Source: Kordiimonadaceae bacterium (GTDB lineage Bacteria > Pseudomonadota > Alphaproteobacteria > Sphingomonadales > Emcibacteraceae). Taken from it: 64,000 nt of DNA. The position numbers were made by a program, and so were the translations under genes. The notes under the pieces are model-generated. The model did no database searches. It saw only the letters and a program-made list of their open reading frames with translations, and was not told where the DNA came from. Shown piece by piece: positions 1 to 8,488 of the stretch (its first letter is position 1; every line of letters begins with the position of its first letter). The stretch spans positions 1 through 64,000 of the forward strand of contig JACKKT010000012.1 in the NCBI GenBank assembly GCA_024236295.1. Reading direction: 5' to 3'.

Positions 1-4
1 GTGA

Positions 5-80
5 TGGTGCCCGGGGGCGGATTTGAACCACCGACACGCGGATTTTCAATCCGCTGCTCTACCCCTGAGCTACCCGGGCA
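5..80 (-). tRNA. tRNA-Phe (GAA)
   Basis: The minus strand folds as a 76-nt cloverleaf. The acceptor stem TGCCCGG pairs with CCGGGCA, and the anticodon arm is GCGGA-TTGAAAA-TCCGC with anticodon GAA. The T arm carries GGTTCAAATCC, and CCA is encoded at 5-7. It lies just downstream of yacG on the same strand, a usual place for tRNA-Phe in alphaproteobacteria. Confidence 0.97.
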
Positions 81-179
81 AGGGATAAATGCTCTAAGGA
101 GGTGGGAGGGTTATAGAAAATAAGTGAGGCGCTGTCCAGCACTCTTTTTAAAAAAATGCTGCAAGAGCATTATACTTAA

Positions 180-365
180 TTACTGATCAATTTCGTCGTC
201 ATCACTTTGACCCTGGGATGTTTTTTCACCAGCAATCACATAGCTTTCATTAAACCAGCGACCCAGGTCAATTTCGCTGCATCGGACACTGCAAAATGGA
301 TAATATTTTTTTGTTGCGGCTCCGTTACAGATCGGGCATTTGTCGTTATTATTGGCTGCTTTCAT
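180..365 (-). CDS. yacG: YacG-type zinc-binding DNA gyrase inhibitor
   Basis: This small protein of about 61 residues has the YacG zinc-finger layout: CPIC near the start, then C-S-V-R-C about 16 residues later, followed by DLGRWFNESYVI. Known YacG proteins bind zinc and inhibit DNA gyrase. I start at the ATG ending at 365 because it overlaps the rng stop by four bases (ATGA), which indicates translational coupling, and because it begins immediately before the first CxxC. A longer in-frame extension exists upstream but lies inside rng. The tail is acidic (DDDEIDQ), as in other family members. It sits between rng and tRNA-Phe. Confidence 0.93.
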   Translation of the reverse strand: MKAANNNDKCPICNGAATKKYYPFCSVRCSEIDLGRWFNESYVIAGEKTSQGQSDDDEIDQ

Positions 366-1750
366 TTCAGCTCCATTGATAATTTTGATCCCGTGCGCAT
401 CAAAAAATGATCGAAAACAATGCTGTGATCCTCGAACCATTTTTTTTCATTTTTATTGACTTTTATGACCAATGGCAAGCCGGGATTGCTTAGGGCATCG
501 GTTTCGGCCAGGCGCAAAATATCAAGGCAGACACTTTCGGTATTCTTTTTGCTGACATTTTTCTGGATCAGCAGATCATGTAAATTTTTGCGACTGGATT
601 TTCGGGTAAGAGCCAGAAGCCCCAGTGGGGAAATATTGCCGCGCTGTACCGGTTCCGGGTCTTTTAACATCAGATCATCAATAAAATTAAGAAGGCTTTT
701 TACCTGACCTTTATTTTCCATATTGATGAAATCAATGATGATGATGCCGCCTATTCCTCTGAGTTTTAACTGGCGGAAAATTTCCCGAGTTGCTTCACTG
801 TTAATACTGAATATCTGCATCTGCGGATCGCTCGAAAACTGTGCTGCTCCTGTATTTACATCAATAACAGTCATGGCTTCTGTTGCTTCAATGGTAATCC
901 AGGCACCGGATTTAAGCGGTATTTTCTCAGAACAAATCTGTTCGATAACATCGTCGACTTCATATTGGCTGAAAAGAGGCACTTTTTCCTGATGTATTAT
1001 GAGCCTGTCTGCCATATCAGGGGCAAAGGTCCGGGCCCATAATTTAGCCTGTTTAAAGGCTGCTGCTTGATCAATAATAATTTCATCAATATCGTTTTTT
1101 AAATAATCCCGCATTATCTGCTCAATTGGGTCGGGGCCTTGTGTCAACAGTGACGGGCATTTTATTTTTTCGATATCCTTAGAAATATGTGCCCAGTGGT
1201 CCATCATTTTTTGTGCTGTGGCCGCAAGTTCTTTAAGTGGAATTGACTGTGCATCTGTTCTGAATGTAAGTCCAGCTTCACCAAGATTCATTTGTTCCCC
1301 AAACGCCTTTAATTCCTCGCGCTTGTCCGGGTCTTTTATCCGGCTTGAAACGTATGCGCCACCACGAAAAGGATGGAGGACGATGGCGGTTGAAATAAGT
1401 TCAATCCGCCCGCTCAGCTTGACCAGTTTATCTTTTATTGCATCAGCCGTGACCTGAACAATTATTCGCTGGCCTTCATGCAGCAGGGTGGTGAGATCAT
1501 TTGGTTTTTTCCCTTGCCTTTTAGGCAGGTTTTTTAATGGTAAAAAGCCGGTAAAGCCTTTGGCAAGTTCGACAAATGCAGCCTGAAGTTCTTTAGAAAG
1601 ACTAATGACGCGTCCAAGATAAATTGCCCCGATATAGGATGGGTCATGGTCTCGGTAAAGCCTAAGGTCCGTTACATGTCCATTTTCAATTTGCGCCATC
1701 CTGATTTCGCCTATGGAGCTGTTGATCAGGATTTTACTGTTTTCGTTCAT
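362..1750 (-). CDS. rng: Ribonuclease E/G family endoribonuclease (RNase G)
   Basis: This 462-residue protein is the length of RNase G and lacks the long C-terminal scaffold of RNase E. The N-terminal third is an S1-like RNA-binding region (IGAIYLGRV, GFTGFLPL). The DNase I-like catalytic region holds TVIDVNTG and IIIIDFINM, whose Asp residues bind catalytic Mg2+ in this family. RNase G processes 16S rRNA 5' ends and some mRNAs in the cytoplasm. It is followed by yacG with a 4-nt overlap and preceded by maf with only a few bases between, so these form one operon with infA. Nothing looks damaged. Some alphaproteobacterial annotations call this gene family rne/rng. Confidence 0.93.
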   Translation of the reverse strand: MNENSKILINSSIGEIRMAQIENGHVTDLRLYRDHDPSYIGAIYLGRVISLSKELQAAFVELAKGFTGFLPLKNLPKRQGKKPNDLTTLLHEGQRIIVQVTADAIKDKLVKLSGRIELISTAIVLHPFRGGAYVSSRIKDPDKREELKAFGEQMNLGEAGLTFRTDAQSIPLKELAATAQKMMDHWAHISKDIEKIKCPSLLTQGPDPIEQIMRDYLKNDIDEIIIDQAAAFKQAKLWARTFAPDMADRLIIHQEKVPLFSQYEVDDVIEQICSEKIPLKSGAWITIEATEAMTVIDVNTGAAQFSSDPQMQIFSINSEATREIFRQLKLRGIGGIIIIDFINMENKGQVKSLLNFIDDLMLKDPEPVQRGNISPLGLLALTRKSSRKNLHDLLIQKNVSKKNTESVCLDILRLAETDALSNPGLPLVIKVNKNEKKWFEDHSIVFDHFLMRTGSKLSMELK

Positions 1751-1755
1751 TCATT

Positions 1756-2349
1756 TCACAGCCTATAGCCATGCCCCTTTAACAAGTTGACCGTTTCAAA
1801 CAGGGGAAGCCCAACAACGTTACTGTAAGAGCCATTGATGCTAATAATAAACTGTGCGGCAAGTCCCTGTATGGCGTAGCCTCCGGCTTTTCCCTGCCAT
1901 TCATCATGGCTTAAATAAAAGTTGATGTCTTCCCTGCTTAATCGTTTGAATTTTACCACAGTTTTAACAGTTTTTGTGTTTATTTTTCCGTCCGGGGAAA
2001 TGAGACAGATCCCGGTATATACAGAGTGGCGTCGTCCGCTTAGTAATTTTAGAAAATTTTCCGCCTGTTCTTTATCCGCGGCTTTTTCAAGGAGCCTGTT
2101 GCCACAGACCACAACGGTGTCCGATGCAAGAATAAAGCAGTCTTTATGGATTTCAGAGACTTTTAAGGCTTTAAGACGAGAAAGTCTTTTTACCAAAGAG
2201 GCCGGTTTTTCAGATTTAAGGGGGGTTTCGTCAATGTCAGCGGGTATAACCTGGTCCGGGGTAAGACCAACCTGTTTTAATAGCTCCAGACGCCGAGGTG
2301 ATGCAGATGCTAAAATCAGGTGATTGTCTTTTTGAGACCCCGCTGCCAC
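1756..2349 (-). CDS. maf: Maf family nucleoside triphosphate pyrophosphatase
   Basis: The protein begins a few residues before ILASASPRRLELL, the signature of the Maf/HAM1-like fold. It also has ASDTVV, the usual catalytic aspartate region, and AGGYAIQGLAAQFI near the C-terminus. Maf proteins hydrolyse non-canonical or modified nucleoside triphosphates to monophosphates and are thought to clean the nucleotide pool. The start is GTG, 7 bases downstream of the infA stop, so translation is probably coupled. Its length of 197 residues is normal. The paralogue (Maf versus YhdE/YceF specificity) cannot be settled from the sequence. Confidence 0.93.
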   Translation of the reverse strand: MAAGSQKDNHLILASASPRRLELLKQVGLTPDQVIPADIDETPLKSEKPASLVKRLSRLKALKVSEIHKDCFILASDTVVVCGNRLLEKAADKEQAENFLKLLSGRRHSVYTGICLISPDGKINTKTVKTVVKFKRLSREDINFYLSHDEWQGKAGGYAIQGLAAQFIISINGSYSNVVGLPLFETVNLLKGHGYRL

Positions 2350-2356
2350 GGTTGCC

Positions 2357-2575
2357 TTACCTATAGCGATAGGTGATCCGGCCTTTGGTCAGATCATAGG
2401 GTGTCATCTCAACCAGCACTTCGTCACCGGCAAGGACACGAATACGGTTTTTACGCAACTTACCCGCCGTATGGCCAAGGACCTCGTGACCGTTTTCCAA
2501 TTCTACTCTGAACATCGCATTCGGCAGTAATTCGGTAACCTTACCGCGAATTTCAAGTAACTCTTCTTTAGCCAT
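2357..2575 (-). CDS. infA: Translation initiation factor IF-1
   Basis: The 72-residue protein is a single S1/OB-fold with the invariant IF-1 pattern: MAKEELLEIRGKV at the start, then NAMFRVELENGHEVLGH, KLRKNRIRVLAGD and LTKGRITYRYR at the end. IF-1 binds the ribosomal A site during initiation. The gene sits between the phosphatase gene and maf, the standard alphaproteobacterial order. Confidence 0.98.
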   Translation of the reverse strand: MAKEELLEIRGKVTELLPNAMFRVELENGHEVLGHTAGKLRKNRIRVLAGDEVLVEMTPYDLTKGRITYRYR

Positions 2576-2681
2576 TATGGCTCCTTATTTAAGTTCATAA
2601 ATAACATGTGGAAAATAGAGAAAAATAAGCAAAATACAAGTGAAATGTTTATTATGCCCAATCTAGCCTTGATTTGCTGCT

Positions 2682-3125
2682 TTAACATTGCAACCGTTCA
2701 TCGATTTTTCTGACCAGCTTATCACGCAGTGTGCGAAAGGCTGAGAGTATATTTTCACGGTTTCCTTCTGTTCCTGTCGGGTCGTCCATCGGCCAATATT
2801 CCACTTCCGTTGAGTGTCCTTCTGTAAGTTGAAGTGCTCGTTTGTGCGCCTCAGGGCTAAAGGCAATTATAAGATCAAATGAATTATCATTAAGGTCATC
2901 AAAATCCTGTGCCTTATGATTTGCAATATCAATGCCCATTTCTGCCATCACCGCAACTGCAAAGGGATTTATTTTGCTAAGCTTTTCATTTACGCCGATA
3001 CTGTCGACATATATTTTGTCACCGAATTTATTTTTGGTAATAGCTTCTGCCATGGGGGAGCGTACCGCATTGAAATTACAGATAAAAAGGATGCTGGTTG
3101 GAAGTTTGGCTTGGCTGTTCTTCAT
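2682..3125 (-). CDS. Low molecular weight protein-tyrosine-phosphatase family protein
   Basis: The 147-residue protein has the phosphatase P-loop CX5R(S/T) at residues 16-23 (CNFNAVRS). A C-terminal DP motif (MDDPTG) supplies the general acid in LMW-PTPs. The fold is shared with thioredoxin-type arsenate reductase ArsC, so arsenate reduction is an alternative. The extra ArsC cysteines are not evident, and the family at this locus is usually called LMW phosphatase. It lies between UPF0262 and infA in a conserved operon, whose biological link to translation genes is unknown. Confidence 0.88.
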   Translation of the reverse strand: MKNSQAKLPTSILFICNFNAVRSPMAEAITKNKFGDKIYVDSIGVNEKLSKINPFAVAVMAEMGIDIANHKAQDFDDLNDNSFDLIIAFSPEAHKRALQLTEGHSTEVEYWPMDDPTGTEGNRENILSAFRTLRDKLVRKIDERLQC

Positions 3126-3137
3126 CTGGGGTACTTT

Positions 3138-3629
3138 CTATCTGATCTGAAGCACGCAGATCAGGGTAAACAGACGTCTTGCCGTATCAAAATCAATATC
3201 CACTTTATCGGCGAGACGGGTGCGCAAAATTTCAGAGCCTTCATCATGAAGCGAGCGGCGCCCCAAATCAATTGCTTCAATATGGCGGGGATTTGATACT
3301 TTTATTGCCGTATAATAGCTGTTGCAGACAAGAAAGTATTCCTTGATAATACTGCGAAGCGGGCTTAACGGCAGCACAAATGTTGAGAGCTCCTGGTCTC
3401 CATCAGTGCGAAGATCAATGGCAAGGCGGTTATCTTCCATTCTTAATGTAACCCGGTAAGGCCCTTTATAACCATCGGGCATTTGTATTTTGGGAACGAA
3501 GCGGTTATTTTCCAGCAAATCAAAAATAGCAACCCGACGCTCATGTTCTATATCATCGTTTCTTCGAATGATGGTTTTATCATCCAGTTCTATGTGGCTA
3601 ATTCTTTGGGAACGACGCTCTTTATGCAT
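3138..3629 (-). CDS. UPF0262 family protein
   Basis: This 163-residue protein matches the UPF0262 family, which is nearly restricted to alphaproteobacteria and usually lies between hisD and the LMW phosphatase gene, as here. Recognisable stretches include IEHERRVAIFDLLENN, FVLPLSPLRSIIKEYF and HDEGSEILRTRL. It has no signal peptide or membrane segment. The function is unknown. It starts 4 nt after the hisD stop, so co-translation is likely. Its value is mainly as a lineage marker. Confidence 0.9.
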   Translation of the reverse strand: MHKERRSQRISHIELDDKTIIRRNDDIEHERRVAIFDLLENNRFVPKIQMPDGYKGPYRVTLRMEDNRLAIDLRTDGDQELSTFVLPLSPLRSIIKEYFLVCNSYYTAIKVSNPRHIEAIDLGRRSLHDEGSEILRTRLADKVDIDFDTARRLFTLICVLQIR

Positions 3630-3633
3630 AATG

Positions 3634-4926
3634 TTATTCGTCCAGCCTTATACCGATGGATTTTTTATGTGCCTGCAATCCTTCTTCATCGGCCAGTTTC
3701 ATGGCCGGTGGCCCGATTTTACCAAGGCTCACTCTGTCACATTCAATAAGGGTGTTTCTTTTCATGAAATCCAGCACGCTAAGCCCTGATGAAAAACGCG
3801 CACTGCCGGACGTGGGCAGAACGTGGTTCGGCCCGGCTATATAATCACCGATAGCTTCCGGTGTATAACGGCCAATAAATATGGAACCGGCATTTCTGAT
3901 TTCTGACAGCATTTGTCGTGGCTCATCCAAAGCAAGTTCCAGATGCTCCGGCGCAATCCGGTTGATAAGGGCCGGTGCTTCCGCCATTTCAGAAATGCAA
4001 ATAACACAGCCATGATTTTCCCAGCTGGCACGGGCGATTTGTGCCCGCGGCAGGGTTTTTAAATGTTCTTCTACGGCTTCCATCACTTTTTTCGCATAAT
4101 CCACATCATCGGTAATCAGAATGCTTTGGGCCACTTCGTCATGCTCGGCCTGTGAAAGGAGGTCAATGGCTATCCATGCAGGATCATTTTTATTGTCGGC
4201 CACAACGAGAATTTCTGATGGTCCGGCGATCATATCAATGCCGACGGTGCCGAAGACTTCCTTTTTCGCGGCCGCGACATAGGCATTTCCGGGACCCGCA
4301 ATAATATCCACGGCTTTAATGGTTTCGGTGCCGTAGGCAAGGGCGCCGACCGCCTGAGCACCGCCGATTTTATAAATTTCATCAATTCCGGAAATATGCG
4401 CGGCGGCGAGAACCAAAGGGTTTAAATATCCCTTTGGTGAAGGGACCACCATAATAATGCGATCTACCCCGGCGGCTTTGGCCGGAATGGCATTCATCAA
4501 AACCGAAGACGGGTAGGCGGCCTTGCCGCCCGGGACATAAATGCCCGCGGCTTCAACGGCGTTCCAGCGCACCCCCAGGGCCACACCGATTTCGTCCGTC
4601 ATACTGTCATCTTCGGGGATATGGCGAATATGAAATTCCCGAATACGGTTTGCCGCTATTTCAAGGGCGTCGAGCGTTTCTTTAGCGCAGACGGAAAGAG
4701 CGTCTTTTAATTCTTTTTCACTGACCCGCATTGTTTCTGATGTCAGTGAAAGTCCATCGAATTTTTCGGTATAGCGGAGCAGGGCTTCATCACCGTTTGC
4801 TTTAACATCTTTCAGGATGTCTTTTACAACACCGGAAACATCATTTTCTGTGTCACGGTTTTCTTTAAGCAGAATTTCAAATTGTTGCTCAAAATCCGCA
4901 TCCCGGCTGTTCAGCACTTTAACCAT
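3634..4926 (-). CDS. hisD: Histidinol dehydrogenase
   Basis: The enzyme catalyses the last two oxidations of histidine synthesis, from L-histidinol to L-histidine, using NAD+ and Zn2+. Family motifs are present: GIYVPGGKAAYPSSVLM, KIGGAQAVGALAYGT, IAGPGNAYV, GPSEILVVAD, LLSQAEHDE with the catalytic Glu-His pair, and ARFSSGLSVLDF. I start at the ATG ending at 4926, giving a 430-residue protein of normal length that overlaps hisG by 8 nt. A longer reading upstream is possible but lies inside hisG. Confidence 0.96.
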   Translation of the reverse strand: MVKVLNSRDADFEQQFEILLKENRDTENDVSGVVKDILKDVKANGDEALLRYTEKFDGLSLTSETMRVSEKELKDALSVCAKETLDALEIAANRIREFHIRHIPEDDSMTDEIGVALGVRWNAVEAAGIYVPGGKAAYPSSVLMNAIPAKAAGVDRIIMVVPSPKGYLNPLVLAAAHISGIDEIYKIGGAQAVGALAYGTETIKAVDIIAGPGNAYVAAAKKEVFGTVGIDMIAGPSEILVVADNKNDPAWIAIDLLSQAEHDEVAQSILITDDVDYAKKVMEAVEEHLKTLPRAQIARASWENHGCVICISEMAEAPALINRIAPEHLELALDEPRQMLSEIRNAGSIFIGRYTPEAIGDYIAGPNHVLPTSGSARFSSGLSVLDFMKRNTLIECDRVSLGKIGPPAMKLADEEGLQAHKKSIGIRLDE

Positions 4927-5584
4927 TGACGGCCTCTCTGACCCGGTCAAGGATCGGGCCTATTTCGGCGTTGCGGGTTTTAAAGGCGGTGCGGTTAATG
5001 ATAAAGCGCGACGTAATATCAAGAATTTTTTCAATTTCAACCAACCCATTGGCCTTTAGCGTAGCGCCAGTGCTGACCAAATCAACAATGCGTCGGCAAA
5101 GCCCTAACCCCGGGGCCAGTTCCATAGCGCCATTAAGCTTGATACATTCTGCCTGAACGCCGCGCTTGGCAAAATATTTTGATGTAAGGTTGGGATATTT
5201 GGTGGCGACACGAACATGGCTCCAGCGGCTGGGATCGTCCGTTTTGCTCATTTCTTCCTGCTCGGCCACTGAAATGCGGCAATGCCCGATATCCAGATCA
5301 AGCGGCGCATAAATTTCAGGGTAATCAAATTCTAGCAAAACATCATTTCCAGCCACGCCAAGCTGTGCGGCACCAAAAGCAACAAAGGTCGCAACATCAA
5401 AACTTCTGACACGGATAATGCTTAAATTTTCGATGTTGGTCTTAAACATCAGTTTTCGTGAGTCCGGATCATCAAATTCTGTCTCCGGCTGAATGCCGGC
5501 AGCGTTGATGATTGGCATCACTTCCTTAAGGATGCGCCCCTTTGGCAGGGCCATTACCATCGGTTCGTTTATCTTTATTGTCAT
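4919..5584 (-). CDS. hisG: ATP phosphoribosyltransferase, short form (HisG)
   Basis: HisG condenses ATP with PRPP in the first step of histidine synthesis. The sequence has VMALPKGRILKE at the N-terminus and DLVSTGATLKANGLVEIE near the C-terminus, the PRPP-binding signature. At about 221 residues it lacks the C-terminal ACT-like regulatory domain, so it is the short form. Known short forms need the regulatory partner HisZ, which is not in this window. The chosen start gives a leader of about 8 residues before the first strand. The gene overlaps hisD. Confidence 0.95.
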   Translation of the reverse strand: MTIKINEPMVMALPKGRILKEVMPIINAAGIQPETEFDDPDSRKLMFKTNIENLSIIRVRSFDVATFVAFGAAQLGVAGNDVLLEFDYPEIYAPLDLDIGHCRISVAEQEEMSKTDDPSRWSHVRVATKYPNLTSKYFAKRGVQAECIKLNGAMELAPGLGLCRRIVDLVSTGATLKANGLVEIEKILDITSRFIINRTAFKTRNAEIGPILDRVREAVNG

Positions 5585-5684
5585 CGCGTGAACTGCCTTA
5601 ACTGCTCTCAACCATCGTCTTATGCGCCCTTTTATCGAAAAGCGAAGGGAATGGCTAGTTTTAATATGATTATTTAAAGAAAAA

Positions 5685-6140
5685 TTACTCGCTCAGGCCT
5701 TCAATGACTTTATGCTTTGGATGGCAGGTTGCGGGATAGGGCGCACCTATATCTTGCATCTGCGCTTCGATCACTTCCGCCTCTAGCCGAATAACGGCAT
5801 CCCCGGCAAAAATCAGGTCAATGGCAATATTCTCATTTTCAAGCGGCAGGGCTTCAATTGCCAGAAGCTCGAGCACATGTTTTTTATCCTCCTGGGGGAT
5901 GTTCTGGCTGGTGACATTTATAATATCAGAAAAATGACAACCAGTGCGGATGCGGTGGCAGTCCTTGTCATCTTTTCCAATTTTATCTTCCCAGACATAA
6001 CGGTTAAGCATTAATGCAAAAATCCGGCTTTTCGGGGAATAGCTGAAATCGGCAACCACGGTCACTGCATCCTGAAGATAAGCGGATAGGATGGTCAGGT
6101 CCTCTTTATCCTGCGCTTTTAATTTTAAGCCTTTTGCCAT
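5685..6140 (-). CDS. DUF2948 family protein
   Basis: The 151-residue protein matches DUF2948, a family found beside murA in alphaproteobacteria. Recognisable stretches are LKLKAQDKEDLTILSAYLQDA, FALMLNRYVWE and IDLIFAGDAVIRLEAEVIEA. The start at 6140 follows the murA stop by 10 nt. There are no transmembrane or catalytic motifs that I recognise, and the function is unknown. Confidence 0.88.
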   Translation of the reverse strand: MAKGLKLKAQDKEDLTILSAYLQDAVTVVADFSYSPKSRIFALMLNRYVWEDKIGKDDKDCHRIRTGCHFSDIINVTSQNIPQEDKKHVLELLAIEALPLENENIAIDLIFAGDAVIRLEAEVIEAQMQDIGAPYPATCHPKHKVIEGLSE

Positions 6141-6150
6141 TAATTTCCCT

Positions 6151-7449
6151 TTAAATCCCCAAATTGGCGTCACGGACTATTTTTGCACCAACGGCACTGA
6201 GCTTTTCTACCAGACGTTCATAGCCACGATCAAGATGATAAACGCGGTTGACAAAAGTTTGCCTGTCGGCGACCAGCCCGGCCAGGATCAATGACATGGA
6301 CGCCCGAAGGTCAGTTGCCATAACCGGGGCACCAAGCAGATGATCAACCCCGCGCACGGTGGCGGTTGAGCCATGCACTGTAATATCCGCGCCCATACGT
6401 GTCAGTTCCGGTACATGCATGAAACGGTTTTCGAAGATGGTTTCGTTAATCACTGATGCGCCGTCACAAAGGGTCATCATCGCCATGACCTGTGCCTGCA
6501 TATCTGTGGGAAAACCGGGGTAGGGCTGGGTGGTCACATTAATACCGCGAATTTTATCACGCCCCAGTTTTACAAAAACGCCACCTCCGGTTTCGGTGAA
6601 CTCCAGTCCCGCCTGTTTCAGAACACCGACCGATCCGCGCATGGCGTCCAGCAGGTTTTCACCCTTAAGCTCCAGCTCGCCCCTTGTCATGGCGGCGGCG
6701 ACAGCGTAGCTCCCCGCTTCAATCCGGTCGGGCATAACCGAATATTCGGTGCCATGAAGTTGATCAACCCCTTCCACGGTAATGGTGCGCGTGCCAATGC
6801 CGCTTATTTTTGCGCCCATAGCGTTAAGACAGTTGGCAAGGTCGGTAATTTCCGGCTCCCGTGCCGCATTTTCAATTGTGGTGGTGCCTGCCGCCAGTGT
6901 TGCCGCCATCAGAATATTTTCAGTGGCGCCAACCGACACGGTCGGGAAAAGCACGGTGCCGCCTTTAAGCCGCCCGCCCGGGGCGACGGCGCGAACATAT
7001 CCTTCTTCCAATTCGATGGTGGCACCCAATTCCTCAAACCCCTTAAGGTGAAGATCAATGGGCCGGTTGCCGATGGCGCATCCGCCGGGAAGGGATACGG
7101 TTGCTTCACCCACCCTGGCCAGAAGCGGCCCGAGCACCAGAATACTGGCCCGCATTTTCCGCACAATATCGTAAGGCGCGGTGGTGCTGGTGATACATTC
7201 GGTGGTGAAGCTAATAGTCTGACCCTGTCCAAGCATTGAACCTTCATTAAGGACTTCGGTTTTTACCCCGTGTCCCTCTAGCAGCATTTTGAGTGTTTTG
7301 ATATCGGCAAGATGGGGGATATTGGAAAGCTTTAATGTTTCCCCGGTCAAAAGACTAGCACACATTAGTGGCAGCGCCGCATTTTTGGCCCCGCTGATCG
7401 GAAGTTCTCCCTCAAGGCGGAAACCGCCGGTTATTGCAATTCTGTCCAA
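6151..7449 (-). CDS. murA: UDP-N-acetylglucosamine 1-carboxyvinyltransferase
   Basis: MurA transfers enolpyruvate from PEP to UDP-GlcNAc, the first committed step of peptidoglycan synthesis in the cytoplasm. The active-site Lys is in ISGAKNAALP (Lys22). The PEP-binding, fosfomycin-target Cys is in LPGGCAIGNRP (Cys124), so this is a fosfomycin-sensitive type by that residue. The EPSP-synthase fold repeats are intact over 432 residues. The start is TTG, with AGGA 7 nt upstream on the minus strand. DUF2948 follows. Confidence 0.97.
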   Translation of the reverse strand: MDRIAITGGFRLEGELPISGAKNAALPLMCASLLTGETLKLSNIPHLADIKTLKMLLEGHGVKTEVLNEGSMLGQGQTISFTTECITSTTAPYDIVRKMRASILVLGPLLARVGEATVSLPGGCAIGNRPIDLHLKGFEELGATIELEEGYVRAVAPGGRLKGGTVLFPTVSVGATENILMAATLAAGTTTIENAAREPEITDLANCLNAMGAKISGIGTRTITVEGVDQLHGTEYSVMPDRIEAGSYAVAAAMTRGELELKGENLLDAMRGSVGVLKQAGLEFTETGGGVFVKLGRDKIRGINVTTQPYPGFPTDMQAQVMAMMTLCDGASVINETIFENRFMHVPELTRMGADITVHGSTATVRGVDHLLGAPVMATDLRASMSLILAGLVADRQTFVNRVYHLDRGYERLVEKLSAVGAKIVRDANLGI

Positions 7450-7473
7450 TAAAAATTCCTATATTTTTTAATT

Positions 7474-8028
7474 TTATAGCTTTGGCAGTGTAACGCCGGT
7501 CTGGCCCATATATTTTCCGTTGCGGCTGTTATAAGGCACTTCGCAGGGTTCGTTTCCTTCAAAAAACAGGAACTGACAGGCCCCTTCGTTGGCATAAATT
7601 TTAGCCGGTAATGGTGTTGTGTTTGAAAATTCCAGTGTCACATGGCCTTCCCAGCCCGGTTCAAGCGGCGTGACATTGACAATGATGCCACAGCGGGCAT
7701 AGGTCGATTTACCCAGACAGATCACCAGCACATTTTCGGGAATACGGAAATATTCAACGGTACGGGCAAGAGCGAATGAATTGGGCGGAATGATGCAGAC
7801 ATCGCCCGGGCGGTCAACAAAGCTGTTGCTGTCAAATTTTTTAGGATCCACAGTCACGGAATCAACATCGGTAAAGATTTTAAATTCGTTCGATACCCGT
7901 GCGTCATAGCCATAGGATGACAGGCCATATGAAATAACGCCGTTTCGTTTCTGGCGGTCTTCAAAAGGTTCAATCATGCCGTGGTTTTTTGCTTTTTCCC
8001 TTATCCATTTATCTGACATTATTGCCAT
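7474..8028 (-). CDS. dcd: dCTP deaminase
   Basis: Dcd deaminates dCTP to dUTP, feeding dTTP synthesis. Diagnostic motifs are SYGLSSYGYDARVS, CLGKSTYARCGI, TPLEPGWEGHVTLEFSN and ANEGACQFLFF. The 184-residue length is normal. The first ATG overlaps the stop of the small gene upstream (TAATG). An AAGGAAG ribosome site is well placed for this ATG and less so for the second ATG three codons on. Confidence 0.96.
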   Translation of the reverse strand: MAIMSDKWIREKAKNHGMIEPFEDRQKRNGVISYGLSSYGYDARVSNEFKIFTDVDSVTVDPKKFDSNSFVDRPGDVCIIPPNSFALARTVEYFRIPENVLVICLGKSTYARCGIIVNVTPLEPGWEGHVTLEFSNTTPLPAKIYANEGACQFLFFEGNEPCEVPYNSRNGKYMGQTGVTLPKL

Positions 8029-8171
8029 TATTTATCTTCCTTGTCTGTCATTTTCGTTATTTTGCGCGCCTGTGTTTTTCGCCTCTTCAGGTTATCCCTG
8101 AGCGCCTCGGCCAGTCGGTCCTGCTTCTCTTTTCTGATTTCCGATTTGCTGTCTTGAGTATTTTTTGTCAT
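8028..8171 (-). CDS. Small basic conserved-looking protein upstream of dcd
   Basis: A 47-residue reading frame starts with ATG ending at 8171 and stops in a TAATG overlap with dcd. The product is highly charged and mostly helical, with the core RLAEALRDNLKRRKTQARK. Small proteins with a similar R-LAEALR-NL-RRK core occur next to housekeeping genes in many alphaproteobacteria, as far as I recall, but I know no function. The tight coupling to dcd and the strongly biased composition support real translation. It has no membrane segment or cysteines. Confidence 0.7.
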   Translation of the reverse strand: MTKNTQDSKSEIRKEKQDRLAEALRDNLKRRKTQARKITKMTDKEDK

Positions 8172-8324
8172 CTCGTTTTGCAAGTTAATTTATTCAACAT
8201 TATGACCTTTTTAAGGGGATAAGAAAATAATCGCAATTAATTCCTTAAATTGACTTGCAGGATGGCGGGCATTGTGGCATGTTCCGCGCCAATTAAAGGC
8301 TTTTTAAGCCATAACCTACCCATC

Positions 8325-8399
8325 GCCGCTATAGCTCAGTGGTAGAGCGCACCCTTGGTAAGGGTGAGGCCGAGAGTCCGATTCTCTCTAGCGGCACCA
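8325..8399 (+). tRNA. tRNA-Thr (GGT)
   Basis: A 75-nt cloverleaf with encoded CCA. The acceptor stem GCCGCTA pairs with TAGCGGC. The anticodon arm is CACCC-TTGGTAA-GGGTG with anticodon GGT, and the T arm holds GTCCGATTC. Its last 19 bases are duplicated at 18236-18254, and an integrase gene follows 90 nt downstream, so this tRNA is the attachment site of an integrated element and remains intact. Confidence 0.97.
8381..8399 (+). repeat. attL: 3' end of tRNA-Thr, left direct repeat
   Basis: The 19 bases attctctctagcggcacca form the T-arm/acceptor 3' end of tRNA-Thr. They recur perfectly at 18236-18254, and the bases next to the block differ between the two copies. This is the usual footprint of tyrosine-integrase insertion into a tRNA gene. 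Confidence 0.9.
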
Positions 8400-8488
8400 G
8401 CCTTCAATAACTTATTGAAATCATTTAAAAACAAGGGCTTGCATAATGTATTGGTACACATGTATGGTACACAATGAGGCAAGAATCA

